Source of the DNA: Ryuthela nishihirai
Taxonomy: Eukaryota > Arthropoda > Arachnida > Araneae > Heptathelidae
DNA: 64,000 nucleotides
NCBI GenBank assembly: GCA_038380435.1
Contig: JAWZYU010000013.1
Coordinates: forward strand, 60,786,946-60,850,945
Direction: 5' to 3'
Shown: positions 45,690 to 56,005 of the stretch, one piece after another
Layout of the letters: each line of letters begins with the position of its first letter
Numbering within the stretch: the stretch's first letter is position 1
Program-made: the position numbers and the translations under genes
Notes under the pieces: model-generated
Seen by the model: only the letters and a program-made list of their open reading frames with translations
Databases searched by the model: none
Told to the model about the DNA's origin: nothing

Positions 45690-46670
45690 TACTAATCATT
45701 TTCTCTCTGCAGGAACGTGGAACGTGAGGACATTACATAGAAATTATTCTCTTGATGCCCTCATGCAGGAATTCCAGCGCTATAACCTAGATATTCTAGG
45801 CTTGCATGAGACCAGATGGACATGTAAAGGTGAGACACTTAAAAATAACTTTAAATTTCTCTTAAAGGGAGGGAGGATGGAAAGCATCACCAAGGCGTGG
45901 GTCTGCTGCTCAGCAGACATGCTAGTGATGCTCTTCTAGGATATGAGTGCATTAATAAAAGGTTTCTTACAGCAAAATTTCAGACAAGCATTAAAGACTT
46001 GAATGTTATCTGCTATTATGCCCCCACTGAGGATGCTGATGAGGATGAGAAGGATAGGTTTTACGGACAACTTCAGGATATTTTGAATTCTGTCAAGAAA
46101 GGAGATATTACCCTTGTTCTTGGTGACTTCAATGCCAAAGTTGGTACTGACTCTGATCTTTGGGGAGGAGTGATAGTCCCTTTTGGTATTGGTAGCTGCA
46201 ATGGCAATGGGCAACGTCTCCTACAGGTAAGTAAACTCAATGGTTTCAGAATAACTAACACATATTACAAACACCGCAACATAATAAATACACATGGGTT
46301 TCACCTGATGGGCTGCATAGGAATATGACTGATTATATATTAATTAACAATAAATGGGCTAGTTCTGTTAGAAATACCAGGGCATATAGGGGAGCTGAAA
46401 TTGGAGCTGACCATTACCTTGTTAAAAGTGTCTTGCAATTTAAACTTAAAAAGTGTTGTGCTAGGGTTAAAAAATTTACCTTTAATACTGAAGCTCTGAA
46501 AGACCCAGTTATAGCCAAAGCTTACCATGATAGGTTACGTAGTCATTATGACAGTCATGGTTTGCTTAATACTGAAGTTGAGGAAAAATGGGGTCTTTTT
46601 AAACAGGCTTTTTTGGACACTAACAGTACTCTTTTAGGAGAAAAGGAGCAGAAGAGACAGAATTAGCTGA
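45690..46670 (+). pseudogene. RTE copy 3 endonuclease
   Basis: The first frame has AGTWNVRTLHRNYSLDALM and LDILGLHETRWTCKG. A frameshift near 45890 is followed by GLLLSRHASDALLGYECIN, LNVICYYAPTEDADEDE and LVLGDFNAKVGTDSDLWGG. A 1-nt change near 46290 separates the last part, with TDYILINNKWASSVRNT and DHYLVKSVLQ. That part ends at a TAT-to-TAG stop (46664). Confidence 0.9.
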
Positions 46671-47210
46671 GTGATAAGGCACTTGAGCTTATTTCAGAAA
46701 GAAGGAACTGCAGGAATGTCCTTAATCAGTACCCTACTAGTCCTAATAGAAAGGATTACAAAGAGCTTAATAAACGTGTAAAGGATCAGTTAGCTACTGA
46801 TAAGAATCTTTGGCTTGATGGCTTGGCTGAGAAAGCTGAGGAAGCAGTTAGGCAGCACAACAGCAGAGAGCTGTACCAGATAGTTAATGTTTTATGTGGT
46901 AGAAAACGGACAGGCATACAAGGATTCCAAGATAAACAAGGTAAGGTTATAGAAGGTGAGGATTCTGTCATGGCTGAGCATTTCAGTGATGTTCTAAACA
47001 AAGTGGTTAGTTCTACTCCCATTGTTTGCAGTGATGATAGATGCATTGGTGGCTTTAATGTTGGCCCTATAACACAATCTGAAGTTAGTTTGGCTATCTC
47101 TAAACTTAAACTTCATAAATCCCCAGGGGTAGATGAAATTACTACAGAAATGCTCAGAGCTGGGAATGTTTCGGTTACCACTTGGATGACTGAAATTTTG
47201 AATACCTTTT

Positions 47211-48500
47211 ATGATAAAAGGCATGGTTCCTAAGGATTTTACCAGAGCTATTATTATCCCCATTTTCAAAAAAGGTGATCGCAGTTTTTGTGATAACTAT
47301 AGGGGTATTAGCCTACTCTCTGTTCCAGGTAAAGTTCTTTCCATGATTGTGCTTAATAGAATTAAAAATCTGGTTGACAGGCAATTGCGTGATGAGCAAT
47401 GTGGATTCAGAAGTGGTAGGGGGTGTGTGGATCAGATATTTTCACTTAGGCAGATTCTTGAGAAATGTTTAGAGTTTCAGAAACGTTTGGTTGCTAGCTT
47501 TGTTGATTTCCAAAAGGCTTTCGACTCTGTTGATCGTCATAATTTGTGGTTGATTGTGAAATCATATGGTATACCAGACAAGTTAGTTAACATTATGAAA
47601 GCTCTCTATAATAACACTGAGTCGTGTGTGAGAGTTGGTAAGGCTTGTAGCAATTGGTTTAGCATTACTTCTGGTGTTCGACAAGTTTGCATTTTGTCTC
47701 CTTTTCTCTTTAGCTTGGTTATTGATTATGTTATGCGAAATTCACTTCAAGGGAAAGATTTTGGCCTTAAATGGGCTGGAGATACGAAAATTTCTGATTT
47801 AGATTATGCTGATGATTTAGCCCTTTTGGCAAATGATGTTGATGAGATGAACTCTTTCATTCGAGCTGTTGATGAAACTGGTAGTAGAGTAGGTTTGGTT
47901 ATAAACAGAGCGAAAACTAAAGTGATGAAAATTGGTCAGGCAGCTTGTGATTCAGTTAATCTGAATGGTTGCAGTCTTGAGCAGGTGTCACAGTTTAATT
48001 ACCTTGGGAGCTATGTAACTGATACTGGTGATGTGCGGCATGAGATTAACAGACGAATAGGGATTGCTGCCGGGACTTTTAAGAATCTATGGAGATTGTG
48101 GAGAAATAGGCGTATACACCTAAAGACTAAAATTAGACTGTATAATAGTTTGGTTCTTTCTAGGGTTAGTTATGGTAGTGAAACTTGGACGCTGTGTAAA
48201 CAAGATAACAGGAAACTAGATGCTTTTGATTCTAGATGCTTACGCAGTATCTTGGGTATTAGGTGGTTTAACTTTGTAACTAATGATGAGGTTAGGCAAA
48301 GGAGTCTGCAACCTCCTTTAAGCAGCATATTGTGCAGAGAGAGACTCCGCTGGTTTGGCCATGTTGCCCGTATGGATAATTATAGATTGGCGAATAGGAT
48401 TATGAACAGTGTACCTAGAGGCCTCAGAAGGAGGGGAAGACCTAGGATGCGGTGGGCAGACAATGTCAAACAGGACCTTGTTAGAATTGGTGTGCAGTGA
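47211..48500 (+). CDS. RTE copy 3 reverse transcriptase (429-codon open frame, partial)
   Basis: Contains all RT landmarks: FKKGDRSFCDNYRGISLL, DEQCGFRSGRGCVDQIF, VDFQKAFDSVDRHNLW, SGVRQVCILSPFLFSLV (the usual RQGC is RQVC) and the catalytic LDYADDLALLANDVDE. Then come FNYLGSYVTDTGDVRHEI, SYGSETWTLCKQDNRKLD, RLRWFGHVARMDNYRLAN and RGRPRMRWADNVKQDL. The ATG is not the true start: an extra A in GATAAAAGG (near 47216) shifts it from the upstream frame (46823-47233, KLKLHKSPGVDEITTEML). It stops at TGA where the other copies have TGG (48498). The family stop would be the TAG near 48572. Probably not functional. Confidence 0.9.
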   Translation: MIKGMVPKDFTRAIIIPIFKKGDRSFCDNYRGISLLSVPGKVLSMIVLNRIKNLVDRQLRDEQCGFRSGRGCVDQIFSLRQILEKCLEFQKRLVASFVDFQKAFDSVDRHNLWLIVKSYGIPDKLVNIMKALYNNTESCVRVGKACSNWFSITSGVRQVCILSPFLFSLVIDYVMRNSLQGKDFGLKWAGDTKISDLDYADDLALLANDVDEMNSFIRAVDETGSRVGLVINRAKTKVMKIGQAACDSVNLNGCSLEQVSQFNYLGSYVTDTGDVRHEINRRIGIAAGTFKNLWRLWRNRRIHLKTKIRLYNSLVLSRVSYGSETWTLCKQDNRKLDAFDSRCLRSILGIRWFNFVTNDEVRQRSLQPPLSSILCRERLRWFGHVARMDNYRLANRIMNSVPRGLRRRGRPRMRWADNVKQDLVRIGVQ

Positions 48501-48612
48501 CCGGATGCAGCAGATGTTGCTCAGGAGAGATATGCTTGGAGAATTAAACTGCGTGGTCTGGTTGGATCTCCGTAGCCCATGGCTGCTTGAGGAGGAGGAG
48601 AATGATGATGAT

Positions 48613-49329
48613 TAAAAGCATTCCCAACCTCTCCTAGGAACCATTACTACTACAAGGAATTAACTAATAGATCTTAACCTCCTCATTTTCAATACTCTCA
48701 TATTGCAAAATTAAAGGTATCACTTTGCAACTTACTAAAATATCTACCAAAGAACGGAAAAAAAGACCCGTCCCATATCTATAATATCAACTACATAAAC
48801 ACATAAAAGTTTTTATCAGGACAAGTAGCTAAAATGTCCTTCTTAGGACTAAACCTATAGCACTGTACCTTTTCACACCAACATTGTTTTCACACAGCTA
48901 AAAAAAAGTCCTTCTCATGACTAAACAAATACACTACATATGAAGATCCAACACAAACGGTATCACTTCTTTGACCACCTGCCCTCTCTCGCTTATTATT
49001 CTTACTAATGCTTCTGCGCCTGACTGATTAATATTAACAACACAACAGAAACCTGACAGCATACAACGAGAAGAAGCTCAGCAAAAAATAAGTCCTTTCA
49101 AAAAATTTACCTTACACTCACATCAGCCAACGAACAATTGGGCTCACTTGGTCACAAAATATATATCTATATACTGACATCAGAAGAAAAGTACTTTACT
49201 TTCCATTACAGCAAAATCTAATTTTTTCATCAAAACTCAGCCCGAGGCAGATGACCGAACAGACCTAATCGCTGAGCTATGATTTGCAGAAAAAAAAGCT
49301 TATTCCTGAAATATGAGAGGAGAAATGAG
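48613..49329. other. noncoding sequence between RTE copy 3 and resumed copy 5
   Basis: AT-rich, no ORF. A weak tRNA-like head on the minus strand near 49245-49285 (ATAGCTCAGCGATTAGGTC) could be a SINE family 3 scrap. It belongs to the foreign block carried into RTE copy 5. Confidence 0.45.
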
Positions 49330-50108
49330 ACTTCAATCAGCATTCTACTTATCTTAACAAACGGTGCTACAGACAGCTTAATAATCGTCTAAATGATCAT
49401 TTTAAGGCTTATAAGAATTTTTGACTTGGCTGTGAAAGCAGAAGGAGCAGCTAGATAGCAGAGGTAAACAGTTGTATCAGATACTTAACACTTTCTTTTT
49501 TCACGCTAGCCCACAGGGATAGAAAGGTAAATATAGAAAGGTCACTGAAGGTGAGGTTTCTGTCATGGCTAGGAGGGCTGAGCGTTTCAGTGATGTTCTA
49601 AACAATGCAGTTATCTAAATTTTCATTGCTTGTAATGTGTGCCTTATTGTGTTTAAAGTTGGCCCTGCATCACAATCTGAAGTTACTTTGTATTAAACCT
49701 GTATATTAAAACTACATAGAAACTCTGTTTACTCTATATTAAAACTTCATGATACTTAGAGCGGGGAACGTTTCTATTGTCATATGATGATGGAATTGTT
49801 TATATATTTTATGATAAAGATGTTGCTAAGGATTTTGTCAGAGCTATTATTAACCCTATTATATAAAAGTAGTGATCGCAATTTTTGTGATACTTTCTGT
49901 TCCACGTAAAGTTCTTTTCATTATTGTCTTTAATAGAATTTAAAATTTGGTTGATGGATAACAACAGTGTGTATTCAGAAATTGTACGAGATTTATAGAT
50001 AAAATATTTTTACTTCGTAAATTCTTGCAAAATGTTTACAGTTTCAGTAACCGGTGGTTACTACCTTCGCAAATTTTATATGCATACGTAAATATAAAAT
50101 CCTTATAC

Positions 50109-50235
50109 AGCCATGAGATACGGAGGTCCTACCAGACTCCAATCAGACTGCGCAATTTTGTTCTCCAGATACGTCTGACCTCACCTGCAGTTGTTGCATT
50201 TAACCACTGTACACCAATTCTATCACGGTCTTCGA
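50109..50235 (-). mobile_element. RTE 3'-end fragment, copy 6
   Basis: On the plus strand CATGAGATACGGAGGTCCTA, then GCGCAATTTTGTTCTCCAGA and CACCAATTCTATCACGGTC match the reverse complement of the last ~130 bp of the RTE coding end. It is a short 5'-truncated insertion next to copy 5. Confidence 0.8.
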
Positions 50236-50277
50236 CAAGGGGAAAAAAGGAAGAAAAAGTGTTACAAGAGCCAGCAT

Positions 50278-50592
50278 TGAGATTATCTCCGCCAAACGCC
50301 CCGCACTCTCTAAGCCATTAGGGAGAACACCGATAGGCTTGGAAAGGTCGCTGTCCGTCGGATGGCAAGCAAACTCATGGCCTCATATATGAAAGAGAGT
50401 GTGCACTTCCCTGTGCACTTTAATCAATATGCAAGATGGCCTTGATGGGAGACTGCAACCTGTCTCCTAACTGCTTTCCAGTGGGTCCCCTTCCTTCTTC
50501 ACCTTCTGTGAGCCCTCGAGATCCTTGTGACATGACCATTTAGCCCATTGTGTGCAAAAAATATCATTTAGATGTAAAATAACCCAACTTAA
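50278..50592 (+). repeat. SINE family 1, 5'-truncated copy
   Basis: Matches 42580-42880: GGCTTGGAAAGGTCGCTGTC, CGGATGG, GTGCACTTTAA, GATGGCCTTGATGGGAG, CCATTTAGCCCATTGTGTGC and the ATAACCCAACTT tail. The tRNA-like head is lost. Diverged, so an older copy. Confidence 0.85.
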
Positions 50593-50634
50593 GGAAGACA
50601 GAGCGCTGATTTAACTACTCAAGAAGATTGTCGG

Positions 50635-50735
50635 CACCCGAATTTCTTTTGAAGTGAATAGGAATTCAGTGACGAATTGCAAAATCGATATGCTTTAGTT
50701 TCATTTTTTTACTTTTTTGGGTGCATAGTAATTGA
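50635..50735. mobile_element. half copy of the MITE at 38106-38342
   Basis: Shares TTTGAAGTGAATAGGAATTC, CAGTGACGAATTGCA and ATCGATATGCTT with the right half of the 38.1-kb element, but lacks the left arm. Confidence 0.7.
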
Positions 50736-51419
50736 AAGTTTTCTAATTTATATCTTGTACTTTATTACTGAAAACAACTATCCTCAAAAATTTTCATTTG
50801 ATATATGACGCATGAACATCGGTCACATTTCTGCTCCCCACTCCCCATCGTTTTTCATTTTTTCTGCGGGAGGCTGGTCTTGTTTGAGGCACAGAACAGA
50901 TAGGTGACACAGATGGTAAACTCAATATAATTTCTTGCAGAGTCACCTGTAGCAGCAGGCAATAATTCTCATTTTCCCACTAACTTTCAAAATGTATGGA
51001 CACGTAACTCGTAATTTTGCGCCCCTCTCTTTCTTAAGATATAATAGAACGACCTTCACATTTCCCCTTTTTAGGGGGTAGAAAGCGAACGGTATACAAT
51101 TTTTATTGCCCACAACATTACCAATGTCACAAACTTTCATTTGCCATACAATTTGCTGTTCAGCGCTCTCATTCCAAAAATAAACACCGGTTTCCATAAA
51201 TTAAGGAACATATGAAAAAATCTCGATATCCTAAAACTCCGACGATAGAAATACGACAGTCATGTATGGTACGAAAAATACTACACAGGGTTGAGGTATG
51301 ATATGAAAATGAATGGCGCTAGCAGCGATATATGCAAATTCGCCGAGCGTTAAAAAATATTCTATTATCCTGCGAAATGCGAGGTGGACTTTTCGAGATA
51401 GCATATTGATTGGATATGT
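50736..51419. other. noncoding intron sequence
   Basis: No gene. It contains the small repeat shared with ~36770-36870. The 84-codon minus-strand frame at 50943-51197 overlaps that repeat and is not credible as a protein. Confidence 0.45.
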
Positions 51420-51560
51420 TTACCAGACATCATTTATTGGAAGACGTGCAGACTATTGGACGGTTCGACACAGGTCAAAGTTTGGTAGATGTTGGCAGAT
51501 GGCTTAATATGAGGAATTCAGAGATGCATAGATTTTGGATGAGATTCTAACAAGGACAGA
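51420..51560 (+). pseudogene. Tc1-like transposase N-terminal fragment
   Basis: After frame correction one reads LEDVQTIGRFDTGQSLVDVG, then RWLNMRNSEMHRFWMRF, a helix-turn-helix typical of Tc1-like transposases (R.QTIGRL..GQS). The rest of the element is not recognisable in 51561-52100. Confidence 0.55.
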
Positions 51561-52425
51561 GCCCATCCAGGCAATTTAGTAGTTGACGATGACAAGAGTT
51601 GAATCCCAGAGTTTCTTCATGACGTTTTTGGTGTATGGTGGTATTGGATATCACCATTCCAATCACTGGTGGAGGTACGGCTTCTCCACATGCATACCAC
51701 CAGATAGATATCTTCCTGGGGTTTTTACCTGTCTTGTCCACTACTAAATCACGTGGATGTTCAGTGTCCTTGTTGAAATTTCTAAAAACTTCTACACACC
51801 ACTAAACAATGGGGATCTGGTAACATATGTTTGACTTCAGCTTGTCTCGAGTCAACTATAGTTCGTCATCGCACTTCCTTCAATAAATGATGTGTGGCAG
51901 ACATACCCAATGAATTAATTATCATGCCACACCCACCTCGTTCTTCGCAGGAGGACTCGAGAACAGCTTTGAATTATAAAACTTGATTAAATACAAAATA
52001 AGTTTGAAAAAGACATTACATTCCAACATAATGTTTCAGTGAGCTGCTAATTTTTTATACACAACTTCGCTGATTTTGGAATGAAAGCAAAATCGATTTG
52101 GCCAGGGGCGACTCGAGACTAAAATGTTTGGTGGGACATTTTACCTGGGCACATGCTTGACCAGAGAGTAGGAAAAAAAATGTTGAGATGCCTGATATTG
52201 AAATGAAAGGAATAGAACTGAAAATATTTTGGTTAAAGTATATTTCTTTTCTATTCTAGATACGAATTATTTATCACATAAAACTTTCAAGAAAAATCTC
52301 AGAGAAGCGTTCTTGCCCTTTGTATTTTAATTCTTTTTGCCCCTTCCCTGTAATAATTACCTATATATATAAGTAATTATACCTATATATATATAGGTAA
52401 TAATTACCTATATATACTATATATG
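51561..52425. other. noncoding sequence, probable decayed Tc1 body and AT repeats
   Basis: Frames are broken and no further transposase motif is clear. 52365-52425 is a (TA)-rich palindromic tract of TATATA with TAATTACC words, which precedes the next TIR element. Confidence 0.4.
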
Positions 52426-53182
52426 CAGAGTGTCCCTGAATTCATGGCCCAAACGTGAGAGGATGATAGTACACACCGAATCCACCAATATTCGTCATGG
52501 AATATGCGGCCGCAAACGCAGTGAGTAGTCGGAAATGAAGGACAGACACAACGGTTTCCAGAGTGATATTTATTGGAGATCATTACAACAACTGCTCAAA
52601 CATCCGCCCACCAACGTTGATATAGGCGGCACAACGGCGGAGTAGTGATCGGCATACCTGCTCGTAAACACCAGGCTTGTCGCACACATTGGCGGTTGCA
52701 ACAGACAGTCGGGCTACCAGATCCTCCATGGACTGCACGGGCGTCTCGTACACGACACTCTTCAAATGTCCCCACAGAAAGAAATCGATACAAGAAAGAT
52801 CGGGCGATCTGGGGAACCATGGGATGGGACCACCGCACCCAATCCATCAGTTCCCAAATGTGGTATTAAGATGCTGACGCACGTCTATGCTGAAATGGGC
52901 GGGTGCCCCATCATGCTGGAACCACATACGGGCGCGGATTGCGGCTGGAATATGCTGAAGCAATTCCGGCAAAACCTGTTGTATAAAAATACGATACGTT
53001 CGCTTATCGAGGCAGAATGCTGGGGTTTGGCCGATCCAGCGCTGTTAAGCTGTGCCGCCTCGTCTACGCCCCCTACCGGCACCGGCCTGCGCTTGCGGCT
53101 GCATATTCTATGACGAATATTGGTGGGTTCGGTGTGTATTACCATCCCCTCACATTTGGTCCATGAATTCAGGGACACCCTG
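52426..53182 (-). mobile_element. mariner-like element, 757 bp, internally deleted
   Basis: Termini CAGAGTGTCCCTGAATTCAT on the left and, inverted, CAGGGTGTCCCTGAATTCAT on the right. The minus-strand transposase remnant shows a QHDGAPAH-like region near 52910 (read GSSMMGHPPIS in the open frame), then HLKSVVYETPVQSMEDLV and ends GGRMFEQLL. The N-terminal half is missing. It abuts the next Tc1-like element with no spacer beyond TATATA. Confidence 0.88.
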
Positions 53183-53186
53183 TATA

Positions 53187-54350
53187 TATTGAGATGCCAG
53201 TTTATTAGGTACAAATACCTAGTAGCATGTTGTGCCTTCTTTGGCTTCAGAATAGCCCGAATTCGTCGAGGTATTGAACTTACAAGATGCTGGATGCATT
53301 GTGCAGGAATATTGTACCACGTGGAAATGATGGTGTCACACAGTTTCTGCAAATTGGATGGCGACACAGTTTCACTGCGAACAGCCCTTACCAACGCTTC
53401 CCAGAGATGCTCGATAGCCAATGAAGCAAGGCAAACTCGTTAGTATATTCCTGGAACCATTCGGTGATGATACATGCCTTGTCAGCAGGTGCATTATCAT
53501 GCTGAATGTCTCCATCCGAGTGAAGACAAACTGTGCCATGAAGCCATGAACTTAATCACAAACGATGTTTAAATATGCCATGACATTCAGATATCCTTCA
53601 ATGTGTATCAGAGGGCCTAATGTGTTCAATACAAATATTCTCCCCACCAGCACACCGCCACCATCGTCCTGTACTGTTGACATCATAAAAGATGGCTCCA
53701 TGGCCTCCAGTTTCTTGCGTCAAATTCTGATCCTTCCATCAGCATGGTGTAAAAGGAACATTGATTCGTCCGACCAAGCCAGCTTTTCCCAGTTCTCAAC
53801 AGTCCAGTGTCAATGCTCCCATGCTCACTGGAGACGTGCTCCATGTTCTTTGCTGACAACATCGGCACTTGACATGGTCGGCAGCTGTTGTAGTCCATTC
53901 ATGACTAAGTCCAATACATGATGATTTCGGAGATCTTATGTCTGCTGTGATTTGCCCGGTTTTCGCCCATCTTTTCATTTGCACTATTCTCGCCAGTCTC
54001 CTTTGACCCCTCTGATCCAAAAGCTGTTTTTGTCCACAGTATCGCCGATCACTGGTAGCTTTTTGCTTTTTACACCATTCTCGGTAAACTCTAGAAACGG
54101 TTGTGCCTGAAAGGCCCAGGAGGATGACCGTTTGGCAGATGCTAGAACCGGAAGGCCTAGTACCAACTATCATGCTACATTCAAAGTCGCTCGTTTTGCC
54201 CATTCTGAGGCTCAATCCAACTCTAATTGATGTTTGAAAAGCTGGTCTGCCTGATTTATATGCAGACCATTGTCACGTGACGTACTACAAGTTGGAATTG
54301 AACCATTTATGTGATGAGGGGTAATGTACCAAAAAACTGGCATTTCAGTG
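53187..54350 (-). mobile_element. Tc1-like transposon with intact terminal repeats
   Basis: Right terminus inward: CACTGAAATGCCAGTTTTTT. Left terminus: TTGAGATGCCAGTTTATTAG. Total about 1.16 kb, near full length for Tc1, with the transposase on the minus strand. Confidence 0.88.
53200..54215 (-). pseudogene. Tc1-like transposase pseudogene
   Basis: The N-terminal frame (139 codons) has GKTSDFECSMIVGTRPSGSS (first helix-turn-helix), GLSGTTVSRVYREWCKKQK and RGQRRLARIVQMKRWA (second). A shifted frame carries WLGRTNQCSFYTM where the family has a WSDES-type motif. The C-terminal frame starts IEHLWEALVRAVRSETVSPS and continues RRIRAILKPKKAQHATRYL. Frame changes between these blocks disable it. The C-terminal frame reads on into the neighbouring element by chance. 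Confidence 0.88.
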
Positions 54351-54359
54351 TATATAGAC

Positions 54360-55230
54360 GACACAAAATGATGGAATCATTGGCTTCATAAAATAAAATC
54401 ATTGCCTAGTCAAACACTCATGGAAGCGGCTATATTCTTTGGTGTTAACATTTTTGCTATTTCAAGGCTATGGAAGCAATTCCAAACAACCCAAATGGTT
54501 AGAATAAAACCTATTAAAGGTCGTCCTTTGGTTACTTATAGCCTTACCATGATCGCTATATTGAATTGCTGTCCTGACACAACATAAGATCAACAGCATT
54601 ATCTCTGTCTTCAGGTCTCATTGCAACCGAAGAAGGCAGGTAACTGTCTCATCTGTGATAAGAAGGCCAGACTCTATACCTGTCAGCTCACTGTATATGT
54701 TTCTTTAACCTACAGACACAGACAAATCCACTTGAAATGGTGTCACGATAATGTAACCTGGACCAGAGAACAACAGAATCACAATCTGTTTAGGGACAAG
54801 TTCAGATTGGGCAGCAGATGTGTGCTGACCTGGAGAGAGGAGGCAATCACAATCAGTACCATAAAATGGATCAGAAAAAAGCAAATAATGATGGAGTTCT
54901 GATGGTGTGAACTGCGGTTTCATTCCCTAGTCATATCGACTTTCATGTGTTTGATGATGGTTCTGTGAATGTTCTGAGATATCGAGATTAGATCCTTGAT
55001 ACCTATGTAAATTCCTGTGCTGGTGCAATAGATGATGATTTTCTTTTTATATGACGATAATGCTTGTCCACACAGAGCACCTCAATATCGTAAGGAAGAA
55101 GGTATCCATAAACGGGATAGTCTGCATTCCCTCTGAACTCAACCCAATATCAACAGCTATGGGATGCTTCGGAAGAGCTTCTACTACCTTTCAATCTTAT
55201 TCTCCAAACTCTCCAATATTTCACAACTGC
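54360..55230 (+). pseudogene. degenerate Tc1-like transposase, plus strand
   Basis: EAAIFFGVNIFAISRLWKQF with IKGRPLVTYS is a Tc1-type N-terminus. Then REQQNHNLFRDKFRLGSRCV (family DES...F motif region), NVLRYRD.ILDTYVNSCAGA and PSELNPI near the end. Several frameshifts. No clear terminal repeats. Confidence 0.75.
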
Positions 55231-55269
55231 AATTAATGCTCAGAGCACTTTATTGGTCACCCATTCATT

Positions 55270-55690
55270 GGATTATCTCATTGAGGGCATGAATCGACCT
55301 TATCAAGCCTTCATTAGCGCTAGTGGAGGCCCAAAACATTTATCGACTATACATTTTGCTTGCAAAACCACTATCACGCCACTGTTTCTTTTTTCACATA
55401 TTTCGTTTGTTAAGAATACATATAAATCATAATGGCCTAAATTTTAATGACTTTCACATTATTTTTGTATCGTTTAATGGAATTTGATTAAATTTGCCCC
55501 AATATATTTCGAGATATGCACATTCCATTCACTTGTGAATCGACCTTGTCAAGCCTTCATTTATCAGGTTTCATTGCAGCTGAAGTAAAGGCAGGTAACT
55601 ATCTCATCTGTGACAAGAAGGAAACAAGGTTAGCTCTATGCCTGTCAACTCACTGTATACGTTTTTTTAACCTACAGACGAGTAGTAATA
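55270..55690 (+). repeat. duplicated pieces of the neighbouring Tc1-like relic
   Basis: 55560-55680 repeats 54611-54716: TCTCATTGCA, GGCAGGTAACT, TCATCTGTGA and TTAACCTACAGAC. Also 55290-55312 resembles 55541-55562 (GAATCGACCTTRTCAAGCCT). Local duplication after insertion is likely. Confidence 0.75.
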
Positions 55691-55906
55691 GGCATATGGA
55701 AAAAATAAAAATCGTTAAACATTTGTATGAGTATGATGTATGTGTTCCACAAATTAAGGATCTATCCAACACTTAAGAGCAGTGTATAAACTTTCCATTT
55801 TAAAACACATTTGTTTTGTTTTCGTTTACCTTGAAAGTGATTGTAATTACTAATGCATACATTTATTTTACAAACACAATTTTGTTATGATTTAAAAACT
55901 ACTTAC
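55691..55906. other. start of the large dynein intron
   Basis: AT-rich. GTAAGTAGTTTTTAAATC on the minus strand at the right edge is the splice donor of the exon 55907-56005. Confidence 0.7.
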
Positions 55907-56005
55907 TCTAAAAAGGGGAATGTCAGGAGAAAGGAATTTCGGAAGATTAACATCTGTAATAGAGCGAAGAACTAGAACGTCTTCACTCTCTTCTGGATAT
56001 TTCAG
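55907..56005 (-). CDS. dynein heavy chain exon (axonemal type), internal
   Basis: This is a 33-codon exon, phase 0 on both sides. The acceptor is TGTAATTTTAG before CTG AAA TAT, and the donor GTAAGT follows TTT AGA. The peptide begins [15 protein letters not shown] and continues [18 protein letters not shown]. It matches the conserved [34 protein letters not shown] block between AAA1 and AAA2 of axonemal dynein heavy chains, immediately N-terminal to the peptide of exon 16981-17115. Every position fits an intact gene. The preceding exon (family context GMRAV..L..AG) was not found up to the right edge. Confidence 0.9.

Larger units (their letters stand above)
44962..48612 (+). mobile_element. 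RTE-type retrotransposon, copy 3 (full length, youngest-looking)
   Basis: Starts CTGTAAATGGTAGCTAGG and ends with GAGGAGGAGGAGAATGATGA after CCGTAGCCCATGGCTGCTTG. It inserted, with about 250 bp of unknown flank on the left and 700 bp on the right, into the older RTE copy 5. It holds the longest RT frame in the window, but small indels disable it. Confidence 0.95.
40255..50058 (+). mobile_element. RTE copy 5: old copy broken by nested insertions
   Basis: Four collinear pieces match RTE copies 1 and 3. Piece 1, 40255-41036, is the 5' end (CTGTAAATGGTAGCTAGG) up to the WNVRTL region, with an extra ~160 bp around 40795-40955. Piece 2, about 41571-41632, is the endonuclease core (TAGGCGACTTCCATGCTAAA). 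Piece 3, 44345-44695, is the KWASS...HYLVKSV region to LELI. Piece 4, 49330-50058, resumes with LNQ-like sequence and runs to the LRQILEK region of RT. Between them lie a Tc1-like fragment, an unnamed gene family copy and RTE copy 3. Divergence is visibly higher than among copies 1-3. Confidence 0.85.
17116..55906 (-). other. 38.8-kb dynein intron filled with transposons
   Basis: Bounded on the minus strand by a GTAAGT donor at 55906 and a polypyrimidine-TTGCAG acceptor at 17116. The exons on each side encode peptides that are adjacent in dynein heavy chains, so nothing coding is expected between them. The intron holds RTE copies 2, 3 and 5, R1/LOA-like, Jockey-like, Gypsy-like, Tc1, mariner-like and SINE insertions on both strands, plus one gene copy of an unnamed family. 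Confidence 0.85.

Noticed and set aside
52885..53421. 178-codon open frame as a single gene
   Set aside because: It joins the C-terminus of a Tc1 transposase to antisense or shifted sequence of the neighbouring mariner-like element by chance read-through.
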